The notes under the pieces: model-generated
Told to the model about the DNA's origin: nothing
Databases searched by the model: none
What the model saw: only the letters and a program-made list of their open reading frames with translations
Shown: positions 41,801-51,509 of the stretch, piece after piece
How positions within the stretch are numbered: position 1 is the first letter of the stretch
How the letters are laid out: the number at the start of each line of letters is the position of its first letter
Source: Coturnix japonica
Taxonomy: Eukaryota > Chordata > Aves > Galliformes > Phasianidae
Direction of reading: 5' to 3'
DNA length: 64,000 nt
Assembly (NCBI RefSeq): GCF_001577835.2
Contig: NC_029529.1
Location: forward strand, 11,233,380-11,297,379
Program-made: the position numbers and the translations under genes

Positions 41801-44800
41801 GCCACAAAAAACAACAAAATCTCCATCCACCCCTTCTTACTTCACTCAGAAGCTCACACTGGAGGCGCTGCTGTCTGCTTTAAACAGATAAAACTTCCTG
41901 TTTGGAAAGAGATTTGCTTAACCACATTGCTGTCATTTCTAAAGAAACCTTCCTGAGATGCGTGTACTTTCTGTATGTCAGAACATTTGCAGATAATTGC
42001 CAGAATGAAAAAACTCAAACTATTCATTAATTCTTCCCCATGTGAAGATCAGCAAAACCCCTGTGCACCACTTAAATTCAAATTAAGTTTAAGTGGAATG
42101 TAAGTGCTGCCCAGGTCTTGTGATGATGCTGCAGAGAAGTAAATTTCACCCTTAATGAGTTACAAGAATAAGATCAATTATCCTAATTTATCTGCCTTCT
42201 CCTCCAGCAGTAGCTTCAGAGTATTTTATTGTTTCTCAAATTATTCCCTGTTATAATATTACTGACTTCATCCTCTTGCCTTCCATCTCTGAAAGGAAAA
42301 AACACATTAGAAATTACAATATCTTCTTTTTATACTTCAAAATAGCAAAGGAGAAAAGCAAGCATCATCAAAACCACACATTTGTCACAGAATGGACATG
42401 AGTGTAGTTCTCGCATCCCCTGCCAGGTGGCTGAACCTAGTTCATGCAAACCACAGAGCTGAAAGGAGGCCCTGGAGCCTCCAGAACAGGTTATGGATGT
42501 TGTACACTCTGATCAGGGCCACTATGAGACTTGCAGTACAAAAACCCTTAATCGCTTTTGAAAATGTTGTCTGCCACGACCTCAGCTGAACCAACATTCA
42601 AGATGGAAAGCCAAACACGTCCTCTTTCCCTCTCTTTCAGTAAGAAAGGAACTAAAAAAAAACCTGAATCATGGAAACAGCAGGAATAAAATTTCAAGAG
42701 AAGTATGTCATTAAATGTTAAACATCCACTACACAAAGAAAACCAACACAACACACCACGAAGGATGTGGTTAAAGGCAGGAATTCCAATTGCAGCTCCA
42801 TTCACCCTCAAGAGAGAAAAATCAATGCCAGGCAAAAAGAAAAAAAAATGTATTTCACTCAAAGACAATTTAGGAAAAAAAGAGGCAAAAGCCACATACA
42901 ACTACACGTGTTTCCCAGATTGGCATAATGGCGCTGCTTGTTCAGGCTGGTAACCTCACATCTGGAAAGCCTGAGGTGCAGCCACCTACCTTACAGCAAC
43001 TCTAAGTGGTGGTAAAAGATTTGCTCTGAGAAAAGTATGCCTGAATTGAATAAGTGAGAAGGCACGCAAAGCAGAATGCTGAAGTATGATTCAATATCAT
43101 AATGAAAACATCCATCAGAGTTTATAACCACTGAAGCATACAACTAAATCTGGCATCCAAAGTCATCTGTAAATAAGCAAGAATCTCCTCTGCATCTATT
43201 TTAAATAGATTCACTATATCTTTCACTCTCATCTTTTCCTTCCACTCAAAGTATAAAGTGATAAAGATGAATACTGTTTTAGCATTAGATGTGTAGTTCC
43301 CAATTTTATAAAGCCAGATGCAACAGCACAAGATCTCAGTAAGAACACAGCCTGCTCTGTGCAAGCTTAGGGTCACTACTACAGCAGGACCCCACAGGGC
43401 CTTGTTTTGGAGCCATGCAAATACAAACCTAAGAGAGCACCAAGCCCCAAACAGCCTTTGAATCAAGTAGGAATATTCCTACTCTACCTACTCCTACGAC
43501 TTAAATGAAACCACACACGGGATTAGGGATGGAGTTTTATCACCTCTATCACTGCAATAACTGAAGCTTTACTATTAGTAAGTTCTAAAATAAAGTTCCC
43601 TCTCCCTTCCTTTTCATCTTCTTATTATTTTTTTCTTTTTCTTTTTAATCCTGAGCAGAATACGTTGGTCAGTTTTACAACCTGAACGCAATTACTTTGG
43701 AGAGAAAACAATGCTGCCTGCAGTGTGACATACATCACAAGAATACAATACAGCTCAGCCACCCCTCACAAGGAAACTATGAGGGATTAAGAGGGAAATC
43801 ATTCAAGCTAACATGGAACAAGCATTTCAGTGTGAAATAAGCAGACGTACCATGAACTGAGCCACAGCCTTAATGAAGAAAACCCGGTCCTGTTCCGTCT
43901 CAACATCAGAGGGAATGTCAGACTGAGGCTCATACCTGTGGAAGCACACATAGATTTGGATGAGAAATACACGTGCAGGGTTAAGGAGACACTTCACTTG
44001 AGAGGCAAAGTCAGAAAGAAATGGAAAAAAAACCAACACGTATGAGACTGGAAAACAGCTCTTCAGCTCCTAGTGCAGCTGGGACTGCCAAGGCCCCACA
44101 GTGCCACACTGGGGCTGTGCCCAAAATGCAAAAGCTGTAAAGTCTGAGATGTTTCTCCAGAAGGAATTGGTCCTTTGGAGCACCACATACATTTTCAATC
44201 AGGGTTTTTTGATCAGGATCAAAACGGAGTTGGCAAAATCAAGTCCATGAAACACTTAATAACTTCCTACTTAAATCACAAAGAGCTTACAGAACCCAAA
44301 CTTAACTCCAATCTCTTTCAAATCATGTTTGCAACTAAAAGCAAGGCACGTGCAAAGTATTTTGTGTGCTGTAAAGTGCAGTCAAAAGGCTTCTCCAGCA
44401 GAAAAGCTGTCTGTCACTGCATGAGCCTTACTCTGAACAGAGAAAGATGCTGGTGTTCAGTTTGGTCTGAAATCAAACCACCTCCCTCCCGGGCTCAGCG
44501 CTGCCAGTAACGTTACAACACACAGGTTTGAGCTTCTTAAGCACGTGGGTACATTAGAAAAATGCTGTCTTAAAAAGCAGTAGCTTTAATTTCTTTCAAT
44601 TGTCGTGTGGTGGTGCTGCTACACACCACGAGGGTACTCCAATTTGTGATTTTAAACATGAGGTGAAGGCAACAAGTCATGCAGACACTGCGTGTAACAG
44701 CCCTATTCCAAAGAATGTGTATGTAACTCAGTTCCAGCACTTGTGAATCATTTATAAGTATCCCCCAATTTTATTGATAATACACTGTGACAACATTCAG

Positions 44801-47263
44801 GAAACACATCCATTACACTTAAATTCCCAGCTGTTATATTAGTTACAAATTTGGGCCAAAGAAGCAGTAATTAGGTGAGCAGTTCACTGTCATGGCTTCC
44901 ACTGTAATATACTGTAATACACCATGTTACGAGCAGCAGCTTTGGTTATTTTTTCACTCATGTGGGGGAAAGAAGATAATTTGATTAGGAATAGGTTCCA
45001 TAAACATTTAAACAAAGTCTGTCCATGGGTTGGGTGGCTGTGAAAGTACAGCAGGACAGCAGTAGGTGAGCATCTCTATTTGGAACAGCACAGATGCTGT
45101 ACAAGGCCAAGGTGAAGCAATGGTGATTGTAATAAGATGGAGGAGCTGCTAGTGTGCATTAGTGTGGTTGGGGTGCAGGGTACTGTCAGTATCTAAAGGG
45201 GTGGTAAGGAGGAAGGGGACAGGCTGCTGTGGCAGGGTAAGGGGAAATGGTTTAAAATGAAAAGAGCGGGGATTTAGATTGGATATAAGGAAGAATTGTT
45301 ACAATACAGGCAATGAGACACCAGCATAGATTGCCCAGAGAGGTGATGGGTCCCCCAGCCCTGCAGCCCTCCAAGGTGAGACTGGATGGGCTCTGGTCAG
45401 TGATGGAGCTGTGGGTGACCCTGTTCACAGAATCACAGAATGACCCGGGTTGGAAGGGACCTCAAGGATCATGTAGTTCCAACCCCCCTGCCTGTGGCGA
45501 GGTGGCACCACAGTGGATCTTGAGCGGCTTATAGTTATCAGGTGTTCTCTTCTCTATGGCCGCTGTTCATAAGCCGTGCGGCGCGTGTATACTGAGTGGT
45601 CGTTTGTTGGTACCTGTTGTCCGAATTGACTGGGGCAGTTCACAGAGCCTGGTCGGGGCACCTGGTAGGTCTAGGGCCTGTATTCTGTCAAGTGGTGGTT
45701 GGGGGCCTAACCACTACTCCTCATAAAGAACTTCCCCCTACATCAACCTAAATCTCCCTCTTTTATTAACTTAACACCATTTCCCCGTGTCCTGCTATTG
45801 TCAGCCCTTTCCAAGAGTTTTACTAAACCGCCTCCTGGGAGTAAGTTCCCTTCAGGTATTGAAACGGCTTGCAATGAGGGTCACCCGCAACCTTCTCTTC
45901 TCCACAGGCTGAACAAACCCAATTCCCCTCAGCCTGTCGCTCATAGGGGAGGTGCTCAGCCCCACTGATCATACTTTGTGGCCTCCTGCATGCACGCCTT
46001 TCCAAATCTCCATGTCTTTCTTTTGTAAACTGAGGGCTCACCTGGAACACAGTACTTCAGATGGGTGGGCCTCCGACAAGAGTCGAAGAGGTAGAGGAGA
46101 GAGGACGATCGACCTCCCTATGCCCTGCCATGACCACGCCTCTCCTGGATGTTGGATGCTCCTCAGGATCCCATTGTCTGTTTCTGAGGCTGCCGAGTAG
46201 TGTGCACTGCGTAGGCTCTATGTTGAGGTCCTTTTTCGTCCATCAGGACTTTCCTTCATCGTCTTTGTCTCTGCCTTAATGTCTGCGATTTCTCAAGAGA
46301 CAACTTCCGTGCGCCGATGCGCTGTACATGGGGTGTCTGCAGTGGGTGGGTTGTTGCTCTGTTGTTGGTTGTGTGGTGGGTTGCTGAGGTTCGCCGGCGG
46401 CGCGATGAATGTGCAAAACCTTGCCAGCTTGCCGTTGGTTTTTGAACGCCGTTCGATTATAGTTCACACAGCCTGAGGCTCCAGCACTGTGTCCAGCCTG
46501 TCAAGTCCCTCTGGAATGGCATCCTCGCGTTCCTTCCTACCGTTATCGACTGCACACTCAGCTGGTGTCGTCCGCAAAACTTCTGAGGGTGCAACTCCAT
46601 TACCCGTCGTCGATGTCAAAATAAAGATGTTAAACAAGAGCACCCGGTTCCCCCAAGACAGACCCTTGAGGGACACCGCTCGTTACCGGCCTCCACCTGG
46701 ACATAGAGCCATTGACCACCACCCTCTGTCTGCGGCCTTTCAACCAATTGCTTATCCATCCAGTGGTCCACCCATCAAATCCACATCCCTCCAATCTGGA
46801 GATAAGGATGTGGTGGGGGACCATGTCAAAGGCCTTGCTCAGGTCCAGAGCAAGCAGGAGGGTCCCTCAGCACCCAGTGGCTGTGTGCAGGCAGGAGGCA
46901 GTGAGCTGTACGGGCTGTATGGACACACTGTGCTGTGTCTGTACCCACCTCCTCACCATCCACAGCAGCAGTTCGGCCACCAGCGCGAAGTTGGGCGCGT
47001 GGAAGTTCTCCATTGAGACCAGGCGGGGGTAGCCCAGGGCCCGCAGCATCTCGGTCAGGTCTGAAAGACAACGAGCAGCGGGGCTTAGGCCCAGCGACAC
47101 CAGGCGGCTCAGAAGGACCGACCGAGGCAACAGACGGCGCCATTTCACTACAGAAATCCCCGCAGGGCGACACGGGGACTTGGAACGAGCTGCTCCCGAA
47201 CCGACCCATCCCGACCGGGCCCGTCAACCCGCCGGACTCACTGCGCACATCGCGGTACGACAT
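8870..47263 (-). CDS. CLUAP1: CLUAP1 / IFT38, complete, 12 coding exons, 411 aa
   Basis: CLUAP1 (IFT38, the vertebrate qilin/DYF-3) is a subunit of the intraflagellar transport IFT-B complex, needed for primary cilium assembly. Coding exons in transcript order: 47242-47263, 46949-47060, 43851-43935, 41597-41776, 40523-40618, 30855-30938, 29332-29465, 28956-29097, 20466-20538, 16138-16245, 10020-10069, 8870-9019 (stop 8870-8872). Lengths total 1236 nt, all phases agree, and every junction is GT-AG. The protein starts [20 protein letters not shown] and has a calponin-homology-like N-terminal domain to about residue 130 (motif [20 protein letters not shown]). A coiled coil spans roughly 165-305 ([20 protein letters not shown], then [16 protein letters not shown]). 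The Ser/Asp/Glu-rich acidic tail ends [13 protein letters not shown]. Human CLUAP1 is 413 aa and nearly collinear. The start is the first ATG in a CpG-rich 5' end with G at -3. The gene spans 39 kb, far looser than its neighbours. Confidence 0.97.
9020..10019 (-). other. CLUAP1: CLUAP1 intron 11
   Basis: One kilobase of intron between the last two coding exons. It holds a purine-rich A-tract stretch around 9530-9660. No repeat family or gene was recognised. Confidence 0.7.
13632..13700 (+). repeat. CR1-like 3' tail fragment (weak)
   Basis: The stretch with ggatgtgatggtctttgtgg followed by ttttccacccctaacaattg resembles the end of avian CR1 elements, where a gatgatctttgtggtcc box precedes the terminal octamers. 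It is short and worn, so the family call is tentative. Confidence 0.45.
14964..15332 (-). CDS. Hydrophobic 122-aa open frame inside CLUAP1 intron 10; unproven
   Basis: I do not recognise this with confidence. The frame runs from an ATG (preceded two codons upstream by an in-frame stop) to a stop and encodes 122 residues. It has about three hydrophobic stretches: near 24-36 ([13 protein letters not shown]), near 49-75 ([25 protein letters not shown]) and near 79-97 ([17 protein letters not shown]). It lies on the same strand as CLUAP1. By memory the pattern QxxAAxSV...AHCxxSV is loosely like small ciliary four-helix proteins such as TMEM107, but identity is low and gaps are needed. It could be a retrocopy remnant, a small nested gene or chance. 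No promoter, poly(A) signal or introns were identified for it. Confidence 0.15.
   Translation of the reverse strand: MKILEKCQKPSYGPTTFSVSHRKVCTLFLGLAVAVWDACSDGASQWNNQILAAASVHLFLMFCLMIILWLLHVLSLQLDNYLVTMLSFAHCISVIWESLLAQSSFCLSPAIKRTTEPTPGVF
16246..20465 (-). other. CLUAP1: CLUAP1 intron 9
   Basis: A 4.2 kb intron. It contains a CR1 tail at 18001-18172 (listed separately) and an A/T-rich stretch at 16855-17060 with several TTAATTA-type homeodomain-like words. No gene was recognised. Confidence 0.7.
18001..18172 (+). repeat. CR1 LINE 3' end fragment
   Basis: A 5'-truncated CR1 copy, plus orientation. It begins at the conserved ttggaacaggctgcccaagg, runs through the tggctctgggcagcctgg box and ends in the typical ttgcaaccctgtgattctat tail. 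It preserves much of the consensus and so is one of the younger-looking copies in this window. Confidence 0.9.
23558..23597 (+). repeat. Pyrimidine-rich (TTTC)n tract
   Basis: An imperfect tract of TTTC/TTTTC units ending in a cctccag acceptor-like sequence. It is a simple repeat within CLUAP1 intron 8. Confidence 0.7.
23992..24094 (+). repeat. CR1 LINE fragment
   Basis: It matches the CR1 3' region: ttggaataggctgcccagag, then a gccccagccttggagatg box and ggccctgggcagcctgag. It lacks the terminal octamers and is followed shortly by a GT repeat. Confidence 0.8.
24101..24121 (+). repeat. GT microsatellite
   Basis: A short imperfect GT run (gtgtgtgtgtgttggtgtgtg) directly after the CR1 fragment. 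Confidence 0.8.
27007..27118 (+). repeat. CR1 LINE 3' tail
   Basis: It matches the final part of CR1: ggctgtgagcaacctggtcc, a gagatgatcttaagggtccc box, ttccaacccaaaccattcta and terminal tgactatatga octamer-like units. Confidence 0.88.
28608..28706 (+). repeat. CR1 LINE 3' tail
   Basis: Short CR1 tail: ttggtgaccctgcatataac, a ggttgaaaccggacgagc box, tttcaacccaggccattcta and two tgattctatga units. Confidence 0.88.
29466..30854 (-). other. CLUAP1: CLUAP1 intron 6
   Basis: A 1.4 kb A/T-rich intron between the exons encoding [13 protein letters not shown] and [13 protein letters not shown]. Nothing recognisable was seen in it. The neighbouring intron 7 (29098-29331) is only 234 bp. Confidence 0.7.
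30939..40522 (-). other. CLUAP1: CLUAP1 intron 5, the largest (9.6 kb)
   Basis: A 9.6 kb intron with no CR1 that I could recognise, A/T-rich for this locus, with scattered poly-A runs. Open frames under about 110 codons occur on both strands and none shows motifs. A repeat-free intron of this size in an avian gene can hold regulatory elements, but I cannot point to a specific one. Confidence 0.65.
41777..43850 (-). other. CLUAP1: CLUAP1 intron 3
   Basis: A 2.1 kb intron, A/T-rich, with poly-pyrimidine and poly-A tracts (about 42650-42870 and 43600-43650). The adjacent intron 4 (40619-41596) is similar. No gene or clear repeat was seen. Confidence 0.65.
45217..45426 (+). repeat. CR1 LINE 3' fragment, plus orientation
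   Basis: It shows the CR1 series ggggaaatggtttaaaatga, tttagattggatataaggaa, attgcccagagaggtgatgg and gagctgtgggtgaccctg. It stops where the opposite-strand CR1 begins, so the two copies lie tail to tail. Confidence 0.82.
45427..46876 (-). repeat. Long CR1 LINE copy with part of reverse transcriptase, degenerate
   Basis: A roughly 1.45 kb CR1 element in reverse orientation. Its 3' end is at 45427 (on the plus strand acagaatcacagaatgaccc, gggttggaagggacctcaag). Its upstream part, 46630-46824 read on the minus strand, encodes the CR1 reverse transcriptase stretch [20 protein letters not shown] then [15 protein letters not shown]. The element is 5'-truncated and its reading frame is broken several times. 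Two inner stretches, about 45520-45730 and 46080-46600, align to CR1 only loosely and contain many CG dinucleotides not expected from normal decay. Confidence 0.9.
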
Positions 47264-47340
47264 CGCGCGGCCCACACACACTAGGCCGCACCGTGCGTCG
47301 CTATGGCAACGAGCAACGGCGCGGCGGAGGGGCCAAACTT
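46960..47340 (-). promoter_or_regulatory. CLUAP1: CLUAP1 CpG-rich promoter and 5' exons
   Basis: CpG-dense sequence covers exons 1 and 2, the 181-bp first intron and the upstream region (for example cggcgcggcggagg). No TATA box was seen, which fits a broadly expressed ciliary gene. The transcription start probably lies between 47264 and about 47330. Confidence 0.7.
47297..47310 (-). promoter_or_regulatory. CLUAP1: RFX X-box in CLUAP1 promoter
   Basis: On the minus strand the sequence reads GTTGCCATAGCGAC, which fits the X-box consensus RYYNYY-N(1-3)-RRNRAC bound by RFX transcription factors. It lies 34-47 bases upstream of the CLUAP1 ATG. RFX factors are known to drive intraflagellar transport genes, so function and position agree. 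The match is seen; binding is inferred. Confidence 0.75.
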
Positions 47341-50300
47341 AGTCGGAAAGCAAAGCGGTCCGTGCACTCTTCGTATTCAAACATGAATAGCAGGCAGCAC
47401 AAAGTTGCTACTGAACTGGGTGCAACTTTGGAGCAAACAAGGTGCACCGAGCAGCAAACAAAGCTGTGCTCAACCCACAGCATGTGCACCCAACTCCATG
47501 GCCATCAAGTGTCACACAGCTCAGCTCACACCTCAAGGCTTTTTCTCCTTCACCTGCAAATTCTGTTGGAAACGAAGCTCCTGATGCAGTGCCAGCACTA
47601 TGCAGTGCGAACCGTGCCCTGTGTGCGCCTTGCTTTGTGCAGCAGGGGGGGAGATGTCTGCAGCCAACAAGGGGATGGGTGGGAAGGTGATGTGGTCTCA
47701 CTGCAGGGACAACCAGACCTTGCAGCACTCACCTGCTTGAGCCCAAAGAGACCAAGAGCAGTTTGGTCACATCTGGGATCCCCCTGCAGACAAGAGACCT
47801 TTCTATTGCTCTGCCCCATCATCATCACTTCAGAAGCAGAGGGGTCTCCTTGGTCTCACTGCTCCTCCATCAGCCTGTTGGGTTTTTATGTTCGTTTTTA
47901 GAGTTCTGCTCTTTGCAGAGCGTGTTTTTTGGCAGCGTTTGCCATCCAAGTTGCTGTCACATCCCTCTGGCCAAATTCTCACACGGCAGCACCTGGCACA
48001 TTGTCCTAAAGTATTTCTTTGCCATAATTCTTTGAGGAGAGCTGCTGCTTTGCCCTGCTCCCATCACACGCAGCCCAAAGGAGCAGCTGTGATTCCTGAG
48101 CCAGATCATTGCAGCGGGGGTTTCTGATGCTCAAAGATCCCAAACAAACTGTTCTCAGCAGCAGGAAAGCCATGCAGGGCAGATTGGGGACAATCTGGGG
48201 ATGGTTTGGGTGCACCCTGGGGACAATTTGGGATGTAGGAGCACAGCAACAAGAGCTGCAGCCCCAGAGCCCTCCTGGGCAGGCTGAGCTGTGGCAGCAG
48301 AACTGTGCCCGTATCATGTGCAGAAGGCTCCTCTATGCCCCAGCTTCATCCAAAAGCTCACCTTGCCTCGAAACTTAGACATCTAAAGCTGAAAGAAGTC
48401 TCTCTATATGCACACATACTATTAATGAGAGGAAGAAAAGTCTTGGGTTGCACCTCACGTCTCCAGGAGAGAGGATGGGACTTCTAAGGAGCGATTCTGA
48501 GCACGGGAGGATGGGGGACAGCTGGGAAAGAAGCCACAGTGCAGCTTGTCCTAAGAGACCCCAGGGATGCAGAGCTCTGCCTCCGGGGAAGGGAAGCATC
48601 CAGGAATGTCACACTCCTGGTAATTACTTTGCACATCAGCTCCTGCCTGTGCTGGCATTAAGGGAGCCGAGAGAGCAGAGCTCAGTGCCAGGCCGAGCAG
48701 CAGCCCATGTATCAAGCAGGAGGGGTAATAAATCAACTGCCTGTTTGATCACTCAGCAGATAAGCGAGAGAGGCTACTTAGGGTGAAAAACATCCCCAAG
48801 CAAGTAGACTTCCAGAGCTATCTCAGGCTTTGTCTGACAGATCGGGAGAGGAGGCACTGGGGTCCCAGCAGTGAGAAATGCAGCGATATTCCCACCCCCC
48901 AGCAGCTCCATTCAAAGCTGATTGTCAGCAGCCCTGCCTGAAGCCAGCTGTAAGAGCTCATCTCCCCCACACCCACCTCATTTTGGGGTGCCCAATTTAA
49001 GGTGGTTTGGCACAGCTGTGTGTATTGACAGCGTGAGGCTGAATGCCCAGATCATTGTCACTGTCAGGGTAATTATCACGTTCTGGGCCCCTGCTGGGCT
49101 TGCTGGGAGGACAGCAGTGGATGGGATGAGATCTGCTTAAATGAGTGGGAATGGAGAAGTCCCACCCAGCTTCTGAATGAGCAGGAGCAAAATGAGAGCT
49201 GCAGCCTCTCGTCCCTGAATTAGGGGGTACAGCAGCCACAACACAGAGCATGGATGCAGCACTGTCTGCTGAGCACTTACATATGGAGAAGGGCAGGCTG
49301 TGCCCTTCTGCAGAGGATGGGTACAAAGAGTCCAACTCCAGGGCAGGATGTGAATATAGATGATTTTCACAGAAGTTCTTGATCTTATCGCTCAGCCTTC
49401 CTGCCTGGATGAGGCGAGCTTGGTGGAAGCGAGGGGGATTTGGGCAGCTCTGAATGCAGAGCTGTGACCCACATTCTGCTGGGAGCAAGTGCCAAATCCA
49501 TTCACAGCCCTCTGAGCCCAGCACAGATCTGTCAGAGCAGATCCACCTGCAACCCACAATGATGGGAAGGGTTACAGAGCTGCTCAGCTGATACCATCTT
49601 ATTGTAAGAAAGACTCTCCAGCATTGAAGGCCATGAAAAGCCAATTTTCCCCTGCCCTTTGCAGGAACATCCTCAGGGCAGGACACTTCTGGGGGCACAG
49701 TGCAGTGAGCAGGGCTTCCCAGAGGGCAGTGAGGGCTGTGTGCCACCCCATGCGCCGTGCTGAGGAAGGGGAAGCACTTTGTGGCTTGGGGTGAGTTTTG
49801 GGGCAGAAGCATTAATTCTGATGGCAGTGCAGCAGGAGCACTGCTGGGGGATGTGGGCACTGTGCTGCTCCAGGCTCTGGCAATGCTGGAGATTAGTTTT
49901 CAGCATCCATCCCTACCTGAACCAGGGAGATGTGAGCAGGATCCAGATTGTGCTGTATGTGTGCAGCACCCTCTTACAGGAGCAAAGCCCAGGGTGAGCA
50001 GTCCTGAGCTTCCCCAGTGTTGCTCTGCACTCTCACAGCTACCTTTGATAGCACCATCTGCTGATATGGAAACACTTTGCTTTTTAAGCAGCCAAATCCC
50101 ATCCAGAGCTCAGGGCAGGCCTGCACAGCAGAAACCCCATAGCCACGCACAGCCCCGTGCTGCTGGATCTCTGTACCCAGCGAGGTGCCAGCACCCTATT
50201 CTGAGAAATTCACTGAATAATTGCAAATCAGGACGTGTTGATTTGCATTCCTGTTCTGCGAATTGCTGCTGCACTCAGGCTGTGCCCCCACTTGGTGCTC

Positions 50301-51500
50301 AGCTCTCCCAGTCACATTGGGCTGCCCACAGTGCGATGAGGGGTGCAGATGTAGAGTACCCACACATCCCCAAGTGGGGACAGGGACAGGATAGGGACAC
50401 CCCTGTCCTGGAGCAGCGCAGGGAGGTGGAGCTGTCACACCTCCAGCCATGCTCAGCGGTGCCCCATAGTCGGGATCCGGCCCCGCAGAACCGCAGTCGC
50501 TATGGAGACCCTGTGCCTGAGGGCATCAATATGGAGAGGCACGGTGTGTTCCTCGTGTCCCTGCTCCACCAGCCCCGAAAGCCGAGCTGCATCCGGCCTT
50601 GTGGCTGGGGGACATGGGGAGCTCAGCCAGCAGCCCTAATGGCCGAAGGGGGTCAGCAGGCAGCAGCCCTCCTGCTCACAGGGGACCATTCAGGGGTGTT
50701 CCAGACCGCCGGGCATCTGTGTGTGTTGGCATCAACCACTCCAGGGTGGGATGGCAGCCACGCGATGCAGGGACGTGAGGAGCCCAACCCCAATCCCAAG
50801 TGTGTGCCCAGGTGTTCTGCTGCACCCCAGGTGCATCCCATAGTGGTGTGATGAGCAGCACCGGGCTGTGTCCTTAGCCACACGCTCAGTGATGCTTATG
50901 CAGAGAAACCCCATGGGATCCACCTTCCATCTCCACCCCACACAGAACACACCAGACCCACGGCCACCCATCTCAAGAGCAGGATTCTGAGCTGGGGAGG
51001 CCACCCCGAAGGCAAGCCTCCCCCCAGGCAGCTTTCCTCGCAGCAGGTTCTGCTTCACTCCAAGCAGCCAACCCTCAGCCCTGGTTGGTTTCATGTGAGT
51101 AACTGATCCGGCTGCTAATTGCTCTGAGCTGCTTCCCCCGTGCAGAGCCCACCGGATTGGTTTCAAGGTAAACATCACATCCTCTGCACAATAAATGTGC
51201 ATTTAGGGACAGCCCTTCCCACCTGGCTGCCTAAGGACCCTCACTGTGGGCTGTGCCCCCCACATCCCCCAGCTGCCCTCTCCCTGTCCCCCTGGGTGGG
51301 GTGACCCCAGCAGCACCCCACTAAGGGACAGCCACCACGGGGGGCACAGCGCCCCGAGTCCCTCCCTGTGCTGTACCAAAGGGGGTCCGCACCCCTCACC
51401 CCCTCCGTCACCGCCACTCCAAGGGCTCAGGGGAGCCCTTCTTATCCCCGTGTGTTCCCCCCGCCTCCTCCCGGGGCCACGCTCTAGATGGGGCGGCCCT
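47341..51500. other. Intergenic region between CLUAP1 and GCGLR (head to head)
   Basis: About 4.2 kb with moderate to high GC. Long open frames (49757-50851 plus, 364 codons; 48997-49860 minus, 287 codons) have no recognisable domains, and chance frames of similar length lie antisense to NLRC3. I find no CR1 here. An X-box-like word at 50496-50509 is listed separately. It may contain upstream promoter elements of either gene. Confidence 0.55.
50496..50509 (+). promoter_or_regulatory. X-box-like word in intergenic DNA (tentative)
   Basis: GTCGCTATGGAGAC fits RYYNYY-NN-RRNRAC on both strands. It is 3.2 kb upstream of CLUAP1 and 1.5 kb upstream of the receptor gene, with no cilia gene next to it. 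It may be a chance match. Confidence 0.25.
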
Positions 51501-51509
51501 GATTGAGCC

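Larger units (their letters stand above)
43936..46948 (-). other. CLUAP1: CLUAP1 intron 2
   Basis: A 3.0 kb intron. Its right half is almost entirely CR1: a plus-oriented tail (about 45217-45426) facing a long minus-oriented copy (45427-46876). The left part shows nothing recognisable. Confidence 0.75.

Noticed and set aside
46464-46824. Reverse-transcriptase-like minus-strand frames
   Set aside because: They belong to the degenerate CR1 LINE copy at 45427-46876 and not to a host gene or a retrovirus.
48997-49860. 287-codon minus-strand open frame
   Set aside because: No recognisable domain, splice signals in coding arrangement or similarity. GC-rich intergenic DNA readily gives such frames.
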